DNA from: an uncultured Allobosea sp.
GTDB lineage: Bacteria > Pseudomonadota > Alphaproteobacteria > Rhizobiales > Beijerinckiaceae
Assembly: GCF_945957345.1 (NCBI RefSeq)
Contig: NZ_CAMFKW010000039.1
Coordinates: 1-54,206 of the forward strand
Length of the DNA: 54,206 bases
Direction of reading: 5' to 3'
This document shows, one piece after another, positions 25,187-34,056 of the stretch. A program made the translations under genes and the position numbers. Positions within the stretch are counted from its first letter, which is position 1. Each line of letters opens with the position of its first letter. The notes under the pieces were generated by a model. It was not told where the DNA came from. It did not search any database and saw nothing but the letters and a program-made list of their open reading frames with translations.

Positions 25187-26581
25187 TCAGGCCGGCGGCG
25201 TCTCTCCAGTTGCTGCCGGTAACCTGACCTCGACGCGCAGCCCCGGCGGGGGCTGCGTTTCCATGAGCGCGATGGTCCCGTCATGGGCCGCGACGATCTC
25301 CTTCACGATCGCGAGCCCCAGCCCGGTGCCCTCGACGGTCGCCGGCGCGAGGCGATGGAAGCGCTCGAACACCCGGTTGCGATCCGCCTCCTGAATCCCC
25401 GGCCCGTTATCCTCGACGACGAGCAGGATGCCGCGGTCCGACGCGGTCAATCTCACGGCGACGCTGCCGCCCTCCGGGATATGGCGCAGGGCGTTCTCGA
25501 CAAGATTGCTCATCAGCTCGCGCAGCAGGGTGACGTGGCCGTGGATCGGCACCGGCGCATCGGGAGCCTCGAAAGAGAGGTCGATCTCCCGGTCGAAGGC
25601 GATGACGCCGAGGCCTTCCAGCACGTCGCGGGCGATCACACCGAAATCCAGCGGTTCCTTCCGCAGGGCTGCGCCGCCCGGCTCCGCCCGCGCCAGCGTC
25701 AAGAGCTGGTTCACGAGCCGGCCCATATTGTCGATGCCGCCCTCGATAGCCGAAAGCGCCTCATGCCGCAGCCGGGGATCGTCGTCGCGCCGCGCCATGG
25801 CGATCTGCGTCTTCAGCACGGCCAATGGCGTGCGCAATTGGTGCGATGCGTCGGCGACGAAGCGCCTTTGCAGGAGGATATAGGCGCGGACCCGTTCGAG
25901 CGCGTGGTTGAGCGCATCGATGACCGGCCTGATCTCGCCCTGCACATGCTTGCGGTCCAATGCGGCCAAGGATTCGGGGTCGCGGTTGCGCAACTCGTCG
26001 CGCAGCCGGAGCAGGGGAGCAAGGCCGCGCCTCAAGCCCAGCAGGGCCAGCAACGCCGCGATGCCGACCAGCACGAGCTGGTCGCGCAGCGAGTTCTGCC
26101 AGATCTCGCCGACAAGCCGGTCGCGGCCATGGAGAGTCGTCGCGACGATGACGAGTGCGTTGCCACCCTCGACTTTCGAGATGACGGGCTGTGCCAGCGC
26201 GACCGCGCGCACGGGCTCCGTGCGGAACTGGCCCTCGTAATAGGCAGGCTCCAGCCCCTGCGGCGGCTTTGGCGGCTCGACCACGTCCGGAAAGCCGGCG
26301 ATCAGCTCCCCGGACGGCGAGAGCACGCGGTAGATCACCTTCTCACGGTCGGGCGAGGCGAACATTTCCAGTGCTGAGGGCGGGATCAGCGACTCGATCC
26401 GCCCGTCGCTCTCCTTGACCTGCTCAGCGATGACGCGCGCCGAAGCGAGCAGGGTGCGGTCGGTGATCAGGTCGGCCGTCCGCGTGGCGTCGCGTCGCAA
26501 GGTCCAGCCGTTGAAGGCGACGACGGCGGCCAATGGCAGCAGCAGCCAAGCCAGAAGCTCGGCGCGCAGGCTTCTACTCAC
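25187..26581 (-). CDS. Sensor histidine kinase, TctE-like
   Basis: 464 aa, GTG start inside the end of the response regulator gene (8-base overlap). TM1 at residues 8-25, a periplasmic sensor of the 2CSK_N type (TADLITDRTLLASARVIAEQV... through VIVATTLHGRDRLVGEIW) and TM2 at about 168-185. HisKA box FVADASHQLRTPL with His247, N box ELMSNLVENALRHI, G1 VVEDNGPGI, F box FERFHR, G2 GTGLGLAIVKEI: all intact. Paired with the regulator before it. TctE-type sensors often respond to tricarboxylates, but no such transporter is adjacent, so the signal is open. Confidence 0.93.
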   Translation of the reverse strand: MSRSLRAELLAWLLLPLAAVVAFNGWTLRRDATRTADLITDRTLLASARVIAEQVKESDGRIESLIPPSALEMFASPDREKVIYRVLSPSGELIAGFPDVVEPPKPPQGLEPAYYEGQFRTEPVRAVALAQPVISKVEGGNALVIVATTLHGRDRLVGEIWQNSLRDQLVLVGIAALLALLGLRRGLAPLLRLRDELRNRDPESLAALDRKHVQGEIRPVIDALNHALERVRAYILLQRRFVADASHQLRTPLAVLKTQIAMARRDDDPRLRHEALSAIEGGIDNMGRLVNQLLTLARAEPGGAALRKEPLDFGVIARDVLEGLGVIAFDREIDLSFEAPDAPVPIHGHVTLLRELMSNLVENALRHIPEGGSVAVRLTASDRGILLVVEDNGPGIQEADRNRVFERFHRLAPATVEGTGLGLAIVKEIVAAHDGTIALMETQPPPGLRVEVRLPAATGETPPA

Positions 26582-27245
26582 CTTTCGACCTCAGGGCATA
26601 GCCAAGGCCGCGCAAGGTCCCAATCGAGACCGCGCTACCGGCGAGCTTCTTGCGGACGCGATGGACATAGATCTCCAGGGCATTGTCGGTGGCGTCGTCG
26701 TCGAGGCCGAAGACCGTGTCGATCAGGCTCGCCTTCGGGACGATCCGCCCGCCGGCCAGGAGCAGGGCTTCGAGCACGCTGTATTCCCGTGCGGTGAGGT
26801 CGAGCGGAACATCGTCGAGCGTGAAGCGGCGCGCATCGGTCTCCAACGCGAGCGAACCGAAGCTGACGCGCGCGGTGCGGCTGTCCTGGCGTCTGCGCAA
26901 TTGCGCCCGGATCCGCGCCTCCAGCTCGTCGGGCTCGAAGGGCTTGACGAGATAGTCGTCGGCGCCGGCATCGAGCCCCGCGACGCGGCTCGACACGGCG
27001 TCGTTGGCCGTGAGGATGATCACCGGCGTCAATCCGCGCCGCTGCCGGAAACGGCGCAGCAGCTCGAGCCCGGTCATGTCCGGCAGGCCGAGATCGAGGA
27101 TGACCAGATCATAGCTCTGCGTCGCTAGAGCGGCATCGGCATCGAGCCCGTCATGGACGCAATCGACGACATAGCGGCTCTTCTGCAGCAGACGCGACAG
27201 CCAGTCTGCAAGCTCCCGATTATCCTCGACCAGCAGAATGCGCAC
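26574..27245 (-). CDS. OmpR-family response regulator, TctD-like
   Basis: 223 aa from GTG 27245, which starts exactly at the receiver domain (RILLVEDNRELADWL). Asp8 acidic pocket, phospho-acceptor Asp51 (VILDLGLPD), Thr in VIILTAND, Lys in LVKPF. C-terminal winged helix: PLDLTAREYSVLEALLLAGGRIVPKASLID and DNALEIYVHRVRKKL. The longer frame upstream adds Arg/Ser-rich residues outside the fold. Coupled to the kinase by an 8-base overlap. Confidence 0.93.
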   Translation of the reverse strand: MRILLVEDNRELADWLSRLLQKSRYVVDCVHDGLDADAALATQSYDLVILDLGLPDMTGLELLRRFRQRRGLTPVIILTANDAVSSRVAGLDAGADDYLVKPFEPDELEARIRAQLRRRQDSRTARVSFGSLALETDARRFTLDDVPLDLTAREYSVLEALLLAGGRIVPKASLIDTVFGLDDDATDNALEIYVHRVRKKLAGSAVSIGTLRGLGYALRSKGE

Positions 27246-27434
27246 GGGTCCGGCAAACTCTCGCGATGAGCGTCGGACCGATTGCCGCCGCCACACCGGA
27301 GGGAACGCGATTGACGCGGCGATGGCAAGGCGCCAGGCAACCGGCCGCGCCGCTTTCGGCGCCTTGGTCAGGCAATTCCGGCAGCATGGTTGCTGCGGAA
27401 AGTCGCTTGCCCCCGGATGTCGCCGCGGTCTGGA

Positions 27435-28454
27435 CTACCCGCGCCGATCGGCTTCTGCCGACGCGATGGCCTGTTCGAGGAGTGCAAGCGCGCGTGCACC
27501 GGCAGCCGCATCGGGAAAGTCCAGCGTCTCGCCGCGGGCGGCGCGGACGAAATCGCCGAGAATCGCGTGATAGCCCTTGTGGTCCTCATTGGCGGCAACC
27601 GTGAAATTGGGTTCCCAGACCAGCGTGTCCTCTGCTTCAGCCAAGGTGGCGTCGGCGCGCGAGACTTTGAAGGGTGGCGCCCGGAAATAGCGGACCTCGT
27701 GCAGGTTGCGGACTTCGACGCGACGGTGGTCGCCCATCACCTGCCACCATTCCATCGGTGTGCCGCGCGACTGGTGCGTGCCCATGACGAGCGTGCCGAT
27801 GCCGCCATTGCGGAAGCGGAAATCGACATGGAGGAGCAGCTTGCCAGGCTCGAGCTCGTGCCGGCGTGCACTGAGCGTCGCGACCTCGCCCATCAGGTGC
27901 GGGATCAGGTCGAAATAGTGCACGCAGTGATGCAGATAGAAGCCAGTATAGTCGACATCCCCCACAAAATAGGTCGGCGCCGTCATGTACTGGCCAAGGA
28001 AGCTCGCCGTTTCCCCGAACTCCGGCGCATGGATGACGTTGGCCGCGATGCGGTTGGCGGTGGAATAGCGCTTCATGAAACCGACCACGACCGGTACGCC
28101 ACGGGCTTTCGCGGCATCGGCCAGTTCCTGCGCCTGCTGAGATGTCGCCGCCGGCGGTTTCTCGATGAACAGAGGTAATCCGCGAGCGATGGCCGCGAGG
28201 CCGACCTCGTGATGCTGCCGCGGGCCCATGGCGAGGCCGACCGCATCGATATCCGTGCGGGCGAGCAGCGCGCGCCACTCGCTCATCCGGTTCTCGGGCG
28301 CGACGCCATAGCGTCGTCCGGTCGAGGCGAGGCTCCCCGGCGAGATGTCGCAGATCGCCTGCAGGACGACGTCGTGCCGGGTGACCTGCGGCAGCAGCAT
28401 CTCGTTCGCATGGGTGCCGCAACCGATCCAGCCTAAGCGGAGAGGGGATGTCAT
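27435..28454 (-). CDS. Gfo/Idh/MocA family NAD(P)-dependent sugar oxidoreductase
   Basis: 339 aa from ATG 28454. Rossmann start LRLGWIGCGTHANEMLLPQV, then DISPGSLASTGRRYGV, the conserved EKPPAAT (E-K-P catalytic Lys) at about residue 99 and the second domain FMKRYSTANRIAANVI with GFYLHHCVHYFDLIPHLMGEV, where H-x-x-D provides the usual Asp/His proton relay. Likely oxidises or reduces a sugar, inositol or sugar derivative. Last gene of the minus-strand sugar operon; its ATG overlaps the epimerase stop by one base (TGATG). Confidence 0.92.
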   Translation of the reverse strand: MTSPLRLGWIGCGTHANEMLLPQVTRHDVVLQAICDISPGSLASTGRRYGVAPENRMSEWRALLARTDIDAVGLAMGPRQHHEVGLAAIARGLPLFIEKPPAATSQQAQELADAAKARGVPVVVGFMKRYSTANRIAANVIHAPEFGETASFLGQYMTAPTYFVGDVDYTGFYLHHCVHYFDLIPHLMGEVATLSARRHELEPGKLLLHVDFRFRNGGIGTLVMGTHQSRGTPMEWWQVMGDHRRVEVRNLHEVRYFRAPPFKVSRADATLAEAEDTLVWEPNFTVAANEDHKGYHAILGDFVRAARGETLDFPDAAAGARALALLEQAIASAEADRRG

Positions 28455-29356
28455 CACGCGATTCCCTTCGTCGTCGCGAGCCTGTCGGCGAAGGCGAGCG
28501 TCGCCTTGAGGTAGTCGATGCTGGCCTTGAGCTCGGCGTCCTCGTTCCGGGAGGGTGCGCGCCATTGCGCCAGCGTCACGCCTGCCGCCTCGTCGTCGCG
28601 GCGGAACGGCTCCAGCACGATCGGGCCCTGATAGCCGCAAGCTGCCAAGGCGCGCGCGATCGCCGGCCAGTCGATATGGCCCGAGCCGACGAAGCCGCGA
28701 TTGTTCTCGTTCGCCTGGAAGTGCACGAGCTTCGATCCTGCCAGCCGGATCGAGGCAGCGAGGTCGAATTCCTCCATATTCATGTGGAAGGTATCGAGCA
28801 TCACGCCGACGGCCGGTGAAGCGACGGCCTCGACATAGTCGAGCGCATGCCGGCAGGTATTGCACATGTCGGTCTCGAAGCGGTTCAGTGGCTCCACGCC
28901 GAGGACGACGCCCTTGTCGGCTGCGCGGCGCGCGGCCTGCGTCAGGCCACGCACGACCGCATCGACCCGCCGGCGGCGCTCGGCCGGCTCGACCGGATGT
29001 GGCGCACGGCCGGCAAAGACCAACGGCGCGCCATAGAGCGGTCCGCCGACGATGCCGGCGCCCAGCGCGGCGGCGATATCGATGCATTGCCCGAGATAGG
29101 CGATGCCGGCCTGATGCGCCGCCGGATCGGGGCTGGCGAGATCGCGGGTCAGGTTCACCCGTGCCGCCAGCACGATCGAAAGGCCGGCATCGGCCGCGGC
29201 GGCTTTCGTCTCGGCGAGATCGAGTTCGCCCGGCTCCGGCACCAGCAGTTCGACCACATCGGCCCCGGCCTGTTTCATGCGCTGGAAGGTCGGGAAATGC
29301 TCGCGCCCGAAGGGGCGCGCATAGAACATCGAGATCACCCCGATCGCGTTGGTCAT
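28454..29356 (-). CDS. Sugar phosphate isomerase/epimerase family TIM-barrel protein (tagatose/psicose 3-epimerase-like)
   Basis: 300 aa from ATG 29356. AP-endonuclease-2/xylose-isomerase-like TIM barrel. Metal-site motifs: GVEPLNRFETDMCNT (Glu of strand 6), VMLDTFHMNMEE (Asp and His), FQANENNRGFVGSGHIDWPAI and VLEPF (last Glu). These match D-tagatose/D-psicose 3-epimerase-type enzymes more than inosose dehydratase, though the usual H-x-x-E-x-N at the third site is here FQANEN. Upstream gene is the permease, overlapping by four bases; downstream the dehydrogenase. Probably interconverts a ketose or keto-intermediate. Confidence 0.88.
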   Translation of the reverse strand: MTNAIGVISMFYARPFGREHFPTFQRMKQAGADVVELLVPEPGELDLAETKAAAADAGLSIVLAARVNLTRDLASPDPAAHQAGIAYLGQCIDIAAALGAGIVGGPLYGAPLVFAGRAPHPVEPAERRRRVDAVVRGLTQAARRAADKGVVLGVEPLNRFETDMCNTCRHALDYVEAVASPAVGVMLDTFHMNMEEFDLAASIRLAGSKLVHFQANENNRGFVGSGHIDWPAIARALAACGYQGPIVLEPFRRDDEAAGVTLAQWRAPSRNEDAELKASIDYLKATLAFADRLATTKGIA

Positions 29357-30189
29357 GATTTGACTGCTCCTGCCGTCAGGCCGCCGACGAGGCGCTTCTG
29401 CACAAAAAGGAAAAGGATGGTGACGGGCAAAGCGATGATCGTGCCGCCCGCGGTGAGGATGCCCCACTGCACTGTGAATTCGCCGATGAACAATTGCAGG
29501 GCGACGGTCACCGGCCTGACCGTCTCGCCCGAGAGCATCATCGCGAACAGGTACTCGTTCCACGAGGTGATGAAGACATAGATCGCGGTGGTGACGATGC
29601 CGGGCATCACCAGCGGCAGCACCACCAGCCGGATCGTCTGCAGGCGCGACGCCCCGTCGATCGTGGCGGCCTCGTCGAGGTCTTTCGGGATTGCGTTGAA
29701 ATAGCTGACCAACATCCAGATCGAGAACGGGATCGAGAAGGTCGAGTGGCCGATGATGACGCCCAGGAAGGTGTCGATCAGCCCGAGCGTCCGCATCAGC
29801 ACAAAGAGCGGGATGATCAGCAGCACGATCGGGAACATGTTGATGACGAGGAAGCTCGTCATCAGCGTGCGCCGCCCGGTGAAGCGGAAACGCGAGAAGG
29901 AATAGGCCGCCGGCACGCTGGTCGCGAGCCCGAGCAGCACGGCGCCGCCGGCGATGATCAGGCTGTTCAGCAGGTTGACCGGGAAGCTCGTGCGCTGGAT
30001 CAGCGTCCGATAGTGCTCGAAGGTCGTGCTGCTTGGCAGATAGCGCACCGGGAACTGGGAGAGGTCCGCATTCGGCTTGATCGAGGTCAGCAGCATCCAG
30101 ACGAAGGGCGCGAGCGCGAAGGCGAGCACCAGCAGGACGGGGATTTCGACCTGGATCAGGTTGCGGGCGAAGGAGCGGCGCCGGATCAT
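29353..30189 (-). CDS. Carbohydrate ABC permease, MalG type
   Basis: 278 aa from ATG 30189. Six TM permease of the CUT1 class; EAA loop YFNAIPKDLDEAATIDGASRLQTIRLVVLPLVMPGIVTTAIYVFITSWNEYLFA, with the terminal W-N-E-Y-L/F-A typical of MalG-like subunits. Partners are the MalF-like permease upstream (4-base overlap) and the binding protein; no ATPase gene is present in the operon. Confidence 0.94.
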   Translation of the reverse strand: MIRRRSFARNLIQVEIPVLLVLAFALAPFVWMLLTSIKPNADLSQFPVRYLPSSTTFEHYRTLIQRTSFPVNLLNSLIIAGGAVLLGLATSVPAAYSFSRFRFTGRRTLMTSFLVINMFPIVLLIIPLFVLMRTLGLIDTFLGVIIGHSTFSIPFSIWMLVSYFNAIPKDLDEAATIDGASRLQTIRLVVLPLVMPGIVTTAIYVFITSWNEYLFAMMLSGETVRPVTVALQLFIGEFTVQWGILTAGGTIIALPVTILFLFVQKRLVGGLTAGAVKS

Positions 30190-31085
30190 CGCTCCATCTC
30201 CTCGGCCTGCCGGCGGACATAGAGCCAGACGATGCCGAGCAGGATCGCGGTCAGCATCAGCGAGAGCGAGGCGGCATAGCCGAATTCCATGCCGGTATAG
30301 GCCCGCAGGAAGGCGTAGAGCGGCAGCGTATGCGTGGCGTAGCCCGGCCCGCCGCCGGTCATGACCAGGATGACGTCGAGCGAATTGGCGACCCAGATGA
30401 TGCGCAGCAGCACCGCCGTGGCGACGATGCCGGCGATCGATGGCAGCGTGACATGGAGGAACTGCCGCCATGCATTTGCACCATCGATCTCGGCCGCCTC
30501 GTAGAGCTCGTGCGGCACCGTTTGCAAACCCGCCAGGATGGTGACGGTGAAGAACGGAAAACCCTGCCAGACCAGCGCCAGCATGATGCAGGCGAGCGCC
30601 GTGGAAGGCTGGGCGAGCCAGGGATGCGGCGCCGAGATCAGGCCGAGGCGCAGCAGGATGTCGTTGAACACGCCGAGATTGAAGTCGTAGATCCAGGTCC
30701 ACATCAGGCCGATGATCACGCTGGGCAGCGCCCAGGGGATGATCACCAAAGCCCGCGCCAGGCCGCGCCACCAGAAACTCTGGTTGAGCAGCAGCGCCGC
30801 GCCGAGGCCGAGCAGGAGCTGGAATGACACGATCCCGCTGACCCAGATCGCCGAGTTCGCGAGCGCGATCCAGAAGACCTCGTCGGAGAGCGCGGTTGCG
30901 AAATTGCGCAGACCGACGAAGCGGAAATTGTCGGGGTCGTAGAGAACGTAGTCGTGCAGGCTGTACCAGGCCGTCTGCAGGACCGGAAACAGGATGACCA
31001 GCGTCGTCACCAGCAGTGCCGGCAGCAGGAAACCATATGGGGTCGCCGCGCGAAGCATCGCGCCGCTCGCCGTTGCCTTGTTCAT
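30186..31085 (-). CDS. Carbohydrate ABC permease, MalF/UgpA type
   Basis: 299 aa from ATG 31085 (an upstream in-frame start at 31139 would run through the hairpin). TM segments from PYGFLLPALLVTTLVILFPVLQTAWYSL; EAA loop LQTVPHELYEAAEIDGANAWRQFLHVTLPSIAGIVATAVLLRIIWVANSLDVILVMTGGGPG, where TGGGP is the CUT1 MalF-type landmark. Heterodimer partner of the MalG-type subunit that overlaps its stop. Confidence 0.94.
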   Translation of the reverse strand: MNKATASGAMLRAATPYGFLLPALLVTTLVILFPVLQTAWYSLHDYVLYDPDNFRFVGLRNFATALSDEVFWIALANSAIWVSGIVSFQLLLGLGAALLLNQSFWWRGLARALVIIPWALPSVIIGLMWTWIYDFNLGVFNDILLRLGLISAPHPWLAQPSTALACIMLALVWQGFPFFTVTILAGLQTVPHELYEAAEIDGANAWRQFLHVTLPSIAGIVATAVLLRIIWVANSLDVILVMTGGGPGYATHTLPLYAFLRAYTGMEFGYAASLSLMLTAILLGIVWLYVRRQAEEMER

Positions 31086-31112
31086 GGCGTCGTCCCTTGG
31101 ATCGGTGGCTGG

Positions 31113-31131
31113 CGCCGGGGCTGGCCCGGCG
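31113..31131 (-). terminator. GC-rich hairpin after the sugar-binding-protein gene
   Basis: CGCCGGG, loop GCTGG, CCCGGCG, between the binding-protein stop (31152) and the permease start (31085). Inside the operon, no T-run: likely a partial terminator or 3'-end stabiliser favouring the binding-protein message. Confidence 0.55.
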
Positions 31132-31151
31132 TCGTGCAATGCGATCCGGCC

Positions 31152-32372
31152 TCAGCCGTAGAAGGTCTGTTCGACCGCCCTCATGAGATCGTCCGGGTTC
31201 ATCCCGCCCGTCAGCGCCCTCTGCAGGTTGGTGGGCAGGACGCGGCCGACGAAATCCGGCGTCTTCACATGGTCGGGGAGGGGTTTTGCGATCGGCAGCG
31301 AGGCGTCGCTCGCCTCGACGAAGCGCTTGGGATGCACGGTCCAGCTTTTCGCGTCCGAGATGGTGATCGGCAGCTGGCCGCTGAGCTTGGCCTGCTCGGC
31401 ATTGTTCCCGGCGCTCGACAGGAAGCTGATCCAGCGGAAAGCCGCTTCCTTGTTCTTGCTGCCGGCGAAGATCGCGTTGGATTCGTCGCCGAAATAGGTC
31501 CAGCCGCCGCCATCCGGCCCTCGCGGCACCGGCACGGCGGAGACCTTGTCGCCGAGCGCGCCGACGACTTCGGCAACCGAGCCGATATGATGGATCGCCA
31601 TGCCGGTCCGGCCGGCCTTGAAGGCGTCGACGATTTGGCGGAAGGCGTCGGTCGGCGCCGAGGGCGGCACGACTTTGTGTTTCAGGGCGAGGTCGACGAA
31701 CCAGCGATTGGCGGCGAGCGCCTTATCCGTGACCATCCCGCCCTTGTCGAAGCTGGCGCCGCCGCCAAGCACGAACGGCCCCCAATTGTCGTGGCAGCCG
31801 GCGCCGCCGCGCATGCCGTAGCCGTAGATGCCGTCCTTCGTCAGCGCTTGGGCGGCCGTCAGGAATTCAGCGAAGCTTTTCGGCGGCTGGAGCCCGGCCT
31901 GCTGCAGCAGGTCCTGCCGGTAATAGAGATAGATCACCACATAGTGCAGCGGCATGTAGTACTGCTTGCCGTCGGGCGAGCGGTTGATCTTCCAGACATC
32001 GTCGGAAATGTCGCTGCGGCCCTTCCAGTTGGTGAGGAATCCGTCCAGCGGTTCCAGCGCCTTCATCTGTCCGAAGCGCGAGAGATAGGACAGGCGCACC
32101 ATGGCACAGTCGGGCTGGTTGCCGGCGACCAGGGCCGAGAAGATGCGGTTGATATAGTCGGTGCCGCCGCCCCAGGGGATCGGCTCGCCCTGGATCTTGA
32201 TGTCCGGGTTCTCCGCCTCGAATTTCGCGACGAGGCTGGCCGGCGTGTTCTGCGGATTGTCATAATGATACCACCAGCGCACGGTCGCCTTGCCCTGGGC
32301 GATGGCTGGCTTGGCGGCTTCGAAGGAGAGCGCGGCCGCCCCCGCGAGTTTCATGAAAGTCCTGCGTTCCAT
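31152..32372 (-). CDS. Extracellular sugar-binding protein (CUT1), possible Tat export
   Basis: 406 aa, ATG 32372 with AGGGGAG upstream. N-terminus MERRTFMKLAGAAALSFEAAKPAIAQ has a twin-arginine motif (R-R-T-F-M-K). Mature part begins ATVRWWYHYDNPQNTPASLVAKFEAENPDIKIQ, the UgpB/MalE-type fold; aromatic-rich ligand loops YYMPLHYVVIYLYYRQDLL and GWTYFGDESNAIFAGSKNKEAAFRWISFLSS are typical of family 1 sugar-binding proteins. Delivers the substrate to the two permeases downstream. Follows the hydrolase gene by 23 bases. Confidence 0.93.
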   Translation of the reverse strand: MERRTFMKLAGAAALSFEAAKPAIAQGKATVRWWYHYDNPQNTPASLVAKFEAENPDIKIQGEPIPWGGGTDYINRIFSALVAGNQPDCAMVRLSYLSRFGQMKALEPLDGFLTNWKGRSDISDDVWKINRSPDGKQYYMPLHYVVIYLYYRQDLLQQAGLQPPKSFAEFLTAAQALTKDGIYGYGMRGGAGCHDNWGPFVLGGGASFDKGGMVTDKALAANRWFVDLALKHKVVPPSAPTDAFRQIVDAFKAGRTGMAIHHIGSVAEVVGALGDKVSAVPVPRGPDGGGWTYFGDESNAIFAGSKNKEAAFRWISFLSSAGNNAEQAKLSGQLPITISDAKSWTVHPKRFVEASDASLPIAKPLPDHVKTPDFVGRVLPTNLQRALTGGMNPDDLMRAVEQTFYG

Positions 32373-32395
32373 GGCGTTTCACTCCCCTGATGTTT

Positions 32396-33325
32396 TTATA
32401 GTCTTTCGGTGATGTAGGCCGCCGCGGCTTCGATCATGTCCTGGGCCGGGGCGAGCTTGCGGCTCATCCGCAGGCAGCCATGGACGACGCCGGGGACATG
32501 GTCGTAGCGGAAGGCGACGCCGGCCGCCGCGAGGCGGTCGGCCAGGCGCACGGTGTCGTCGGCCAGCGGGTCGAGCCCACCCACTGTCAGGTAAAGCGGC
32601 GGCAGCCCAGCGAGGTCGGCATTCAGCGGGGCGGCCAGCGCTGGAGGCGCATCGAAGTCAGGGCCGAGATAGTTGCGCCAGTACCAGCGCATGTTCGCCG
32701 TGGTCAGGATGTAGCCTTCGCCGAACCGCGCATGGCTGACGGTGTCGAAATCGGGCGCATAGCAGCCATAGAACAGAGCTGCCGTGGCGGGGAGAGCAAG
32801 CCCGGCATCACGGCGCCGGATCATGGCCGCGAGCGCAAGCGTGGCGCCCGCGGAGTCTCCGGCAAGTGCCCAGCGCCCCGCATCGACATCGGGACCGAGT
32901 TCGCCTCGCAGGGCAAAGTCTATGGCGCCGAGCGCATCCTCCAGCGGGATCGGATAGGGATGCTCCGGCGCGAGGCGATAGTCGAAGCCGAAGACGGCGC
33001 AGCCGGCCGCCGCCGCGAGGGTCCGCATCGTGCCGTCATGGGTATCGACCGAGCCGAAGGTCCAGCCGCCGCCATGGACGTAGACCATGACGGGCAGGGC
33101 GGTTCCGGGCTTCGGATGATAGAGCCGCCCGCGCAGGGAAGCGTCGTCGACCCGCACCGCGATCTCGCGGGCCGGCAGATCGGGCGCGCCTTCGTTCCAG
33201 GCGATGGAGCCGGCGTCGGCGGTGGCGCGGGCCTCCGCGATCGGCAAGGTCTTGAAATCGACGCCCGGCGCCGCCGCGAAAGCGGCGAGAATCCGGGCCA
33301 TTTGCGGATGGACGAAGGCGCTCAT
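32396..33325 (-). CDS. HSL-family alpha/beta hydrolase (esterase/deacetylase-like)
   Basis: 309 aa, cytoplasmic. Oxyanion-hole motif VYVHGGGWTFGS (His84-Gly87), nucleophile GDSAG with Ser158, catalytic Asp in VGGLDPLADD and His in VVHGCLRMSR: a complete hormone-sensitive-lipase-type triad. In the sugar operon it could remove acyl groups from the imported substrate or open a sugar lactone. Its start overlaps the gntR stop by four bases, so regulator and enzyme are coupled. Confidence 0.9.
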   Translation of the reverse strand: MSAFVHPQMARILAAFAAAPGVDFKTLPIAEARATADAGSIAWNEGAPDLPAREIAVRVDDASLRGRLYHPKPGTALPVMVYVHGGGWTFGSVDTHDGTMRTLAAAAGCAVFGFDYRLAPEHPYPIPLEDALGAIDFALRGELGPDVDAGRWALAGDSAGATLALAAMIRRRDAGLALPATAALFYGCYAPDFDTVSHARFGEGYILTTANMRWYWRNYLGPDFDAPPALAAPLNADLAGLPPLYLTVGGLDPLADDTVRLADRLAAAGVAFRYDHVPGVVHGCLRMSRKLAPAQDMIEAAAAYITERL

Positions 33326-33987
33326 GCCGCCGCCTCGGCGCCGCCTTCGATGACGATCGTGTCGATATGGGACCCGAGCGCCGCGGCCAGCCCGCTGCCG
33401 TCACCAGCCGCGAGGCGCTCGTAGAGAATGTCATGGCGCCGCGCCGTCTCGATCAGCGGGCGACGATGCTCCGGTGCCCAGAGCTTGTAGCGGTTCGAGT
33501 GCATGATACAGCGCGCCAGGATCTGCCCAAGGGCGTCGAGCCCGGAAAGCCGGAACAAGGCGAGGTGAAAATCCTTGTCGGCCTCGATGACGCGATACTC
33601 GTCACCCTCTGCGGCGGCTTCGAGCATGGACGCGAGGATGCCGCGCAGGTCATCGAGCGCCGGACCATCGGCATGCAGCGCCGCCTTCAGCGCGCCGCGC
33701 GTCTCGATGCGGCGGCGCAGGGCGAGCATCTCGTCGGCCTCCTCGGCCGTCAGCCGCGTCACGATCGTCCGCCGCCCCGAGCGGACGACGAGGCCGTCTT
33801 CCTGCAGGCGCAGCAGCGCCTCGCGGATCGGCCCCTGACTGCAGCCGATCTCATGGGCGAGGCCGAGCTCGGTCAGGACCGTCTCGGGCGTCAGCTCGTT
33901 CAGGATGATCCGCCGCTTGACGATGCCGTAGACCAGATCGGAAGGGCGGCTGAGCTTCGGGATCAAGGCAGGCGCCTCGCTGGACAA
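33322..33987 (-). CDS. GntR family regulator, FadR/FCD type
   Basis: 221 aa, TTG start at 33987: an in-frame stop lies 24 bases upstream with no ATG or GTG between, so TTG is the only start that keeps the whole domain. Winged helix: DLVYGIVKRRIILNELTPETVLTELGLAHEIGCSQGPIREALLRLQEDGLVVRSGRRTIVTRLT; C-terminal FCD helical domain with EADKDFHLALFRLSG (Asp and His metal/ligand residues) and ending SHIDTIV. Heads the seven-gene sugar operon; faces the dehydratase gene across the palindrome at 34011-34028. Confidence 0.91.
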   Translation of the reverse strand: MSSEAPALIPKLSRPSDLVYGIVKRRIILNELTPETVLTELGLAHEIGCSQGPIREALLRLQEDGLVVRSGRRTIVTRLTAEEADEMLALRRRIETRGALKAALHADGPALDDLRGILASMLEAAAEGDEYRVIEADKDFHLALFRLSGLDALGQILARCIMHSNRYKLWAPEHRRPLIETARRHDILYERLAAGDGSGLAAALGSHIDTIVIEGGAEAAA

Positions 33988-34010
33988 GGTCGGTCGATGT
34001 GAATATCGAT

Positions 34011-34028
34011 ATCATTATTGATAATGAT
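34011..34028. promoter_or_regulatory. Probable GntR operator between divergent sugar genes
   Basis: ATCATTAT, centre TG, ATAATGAT: perfect 8-base arms in an AT-rich island, flanked on the left by GATATCGATATC-like symmetry from 34003. It lies 24 bases upstream of the gntR start and 29 bases before the dehydratase ATG, so binding could control both directions. Confidence 0.6.
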
Positions 34029-34056
34029 GTCAATTCGGGGTGCTGGGAGGAAGCCG

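Noticed and set aside
28454..30220. 588-codon frame joining the epimerase to antisense-like sequence upstream
   Set aside because: The first 288 codons lie out of frame within the permease genes; the true start is ATG 29356.
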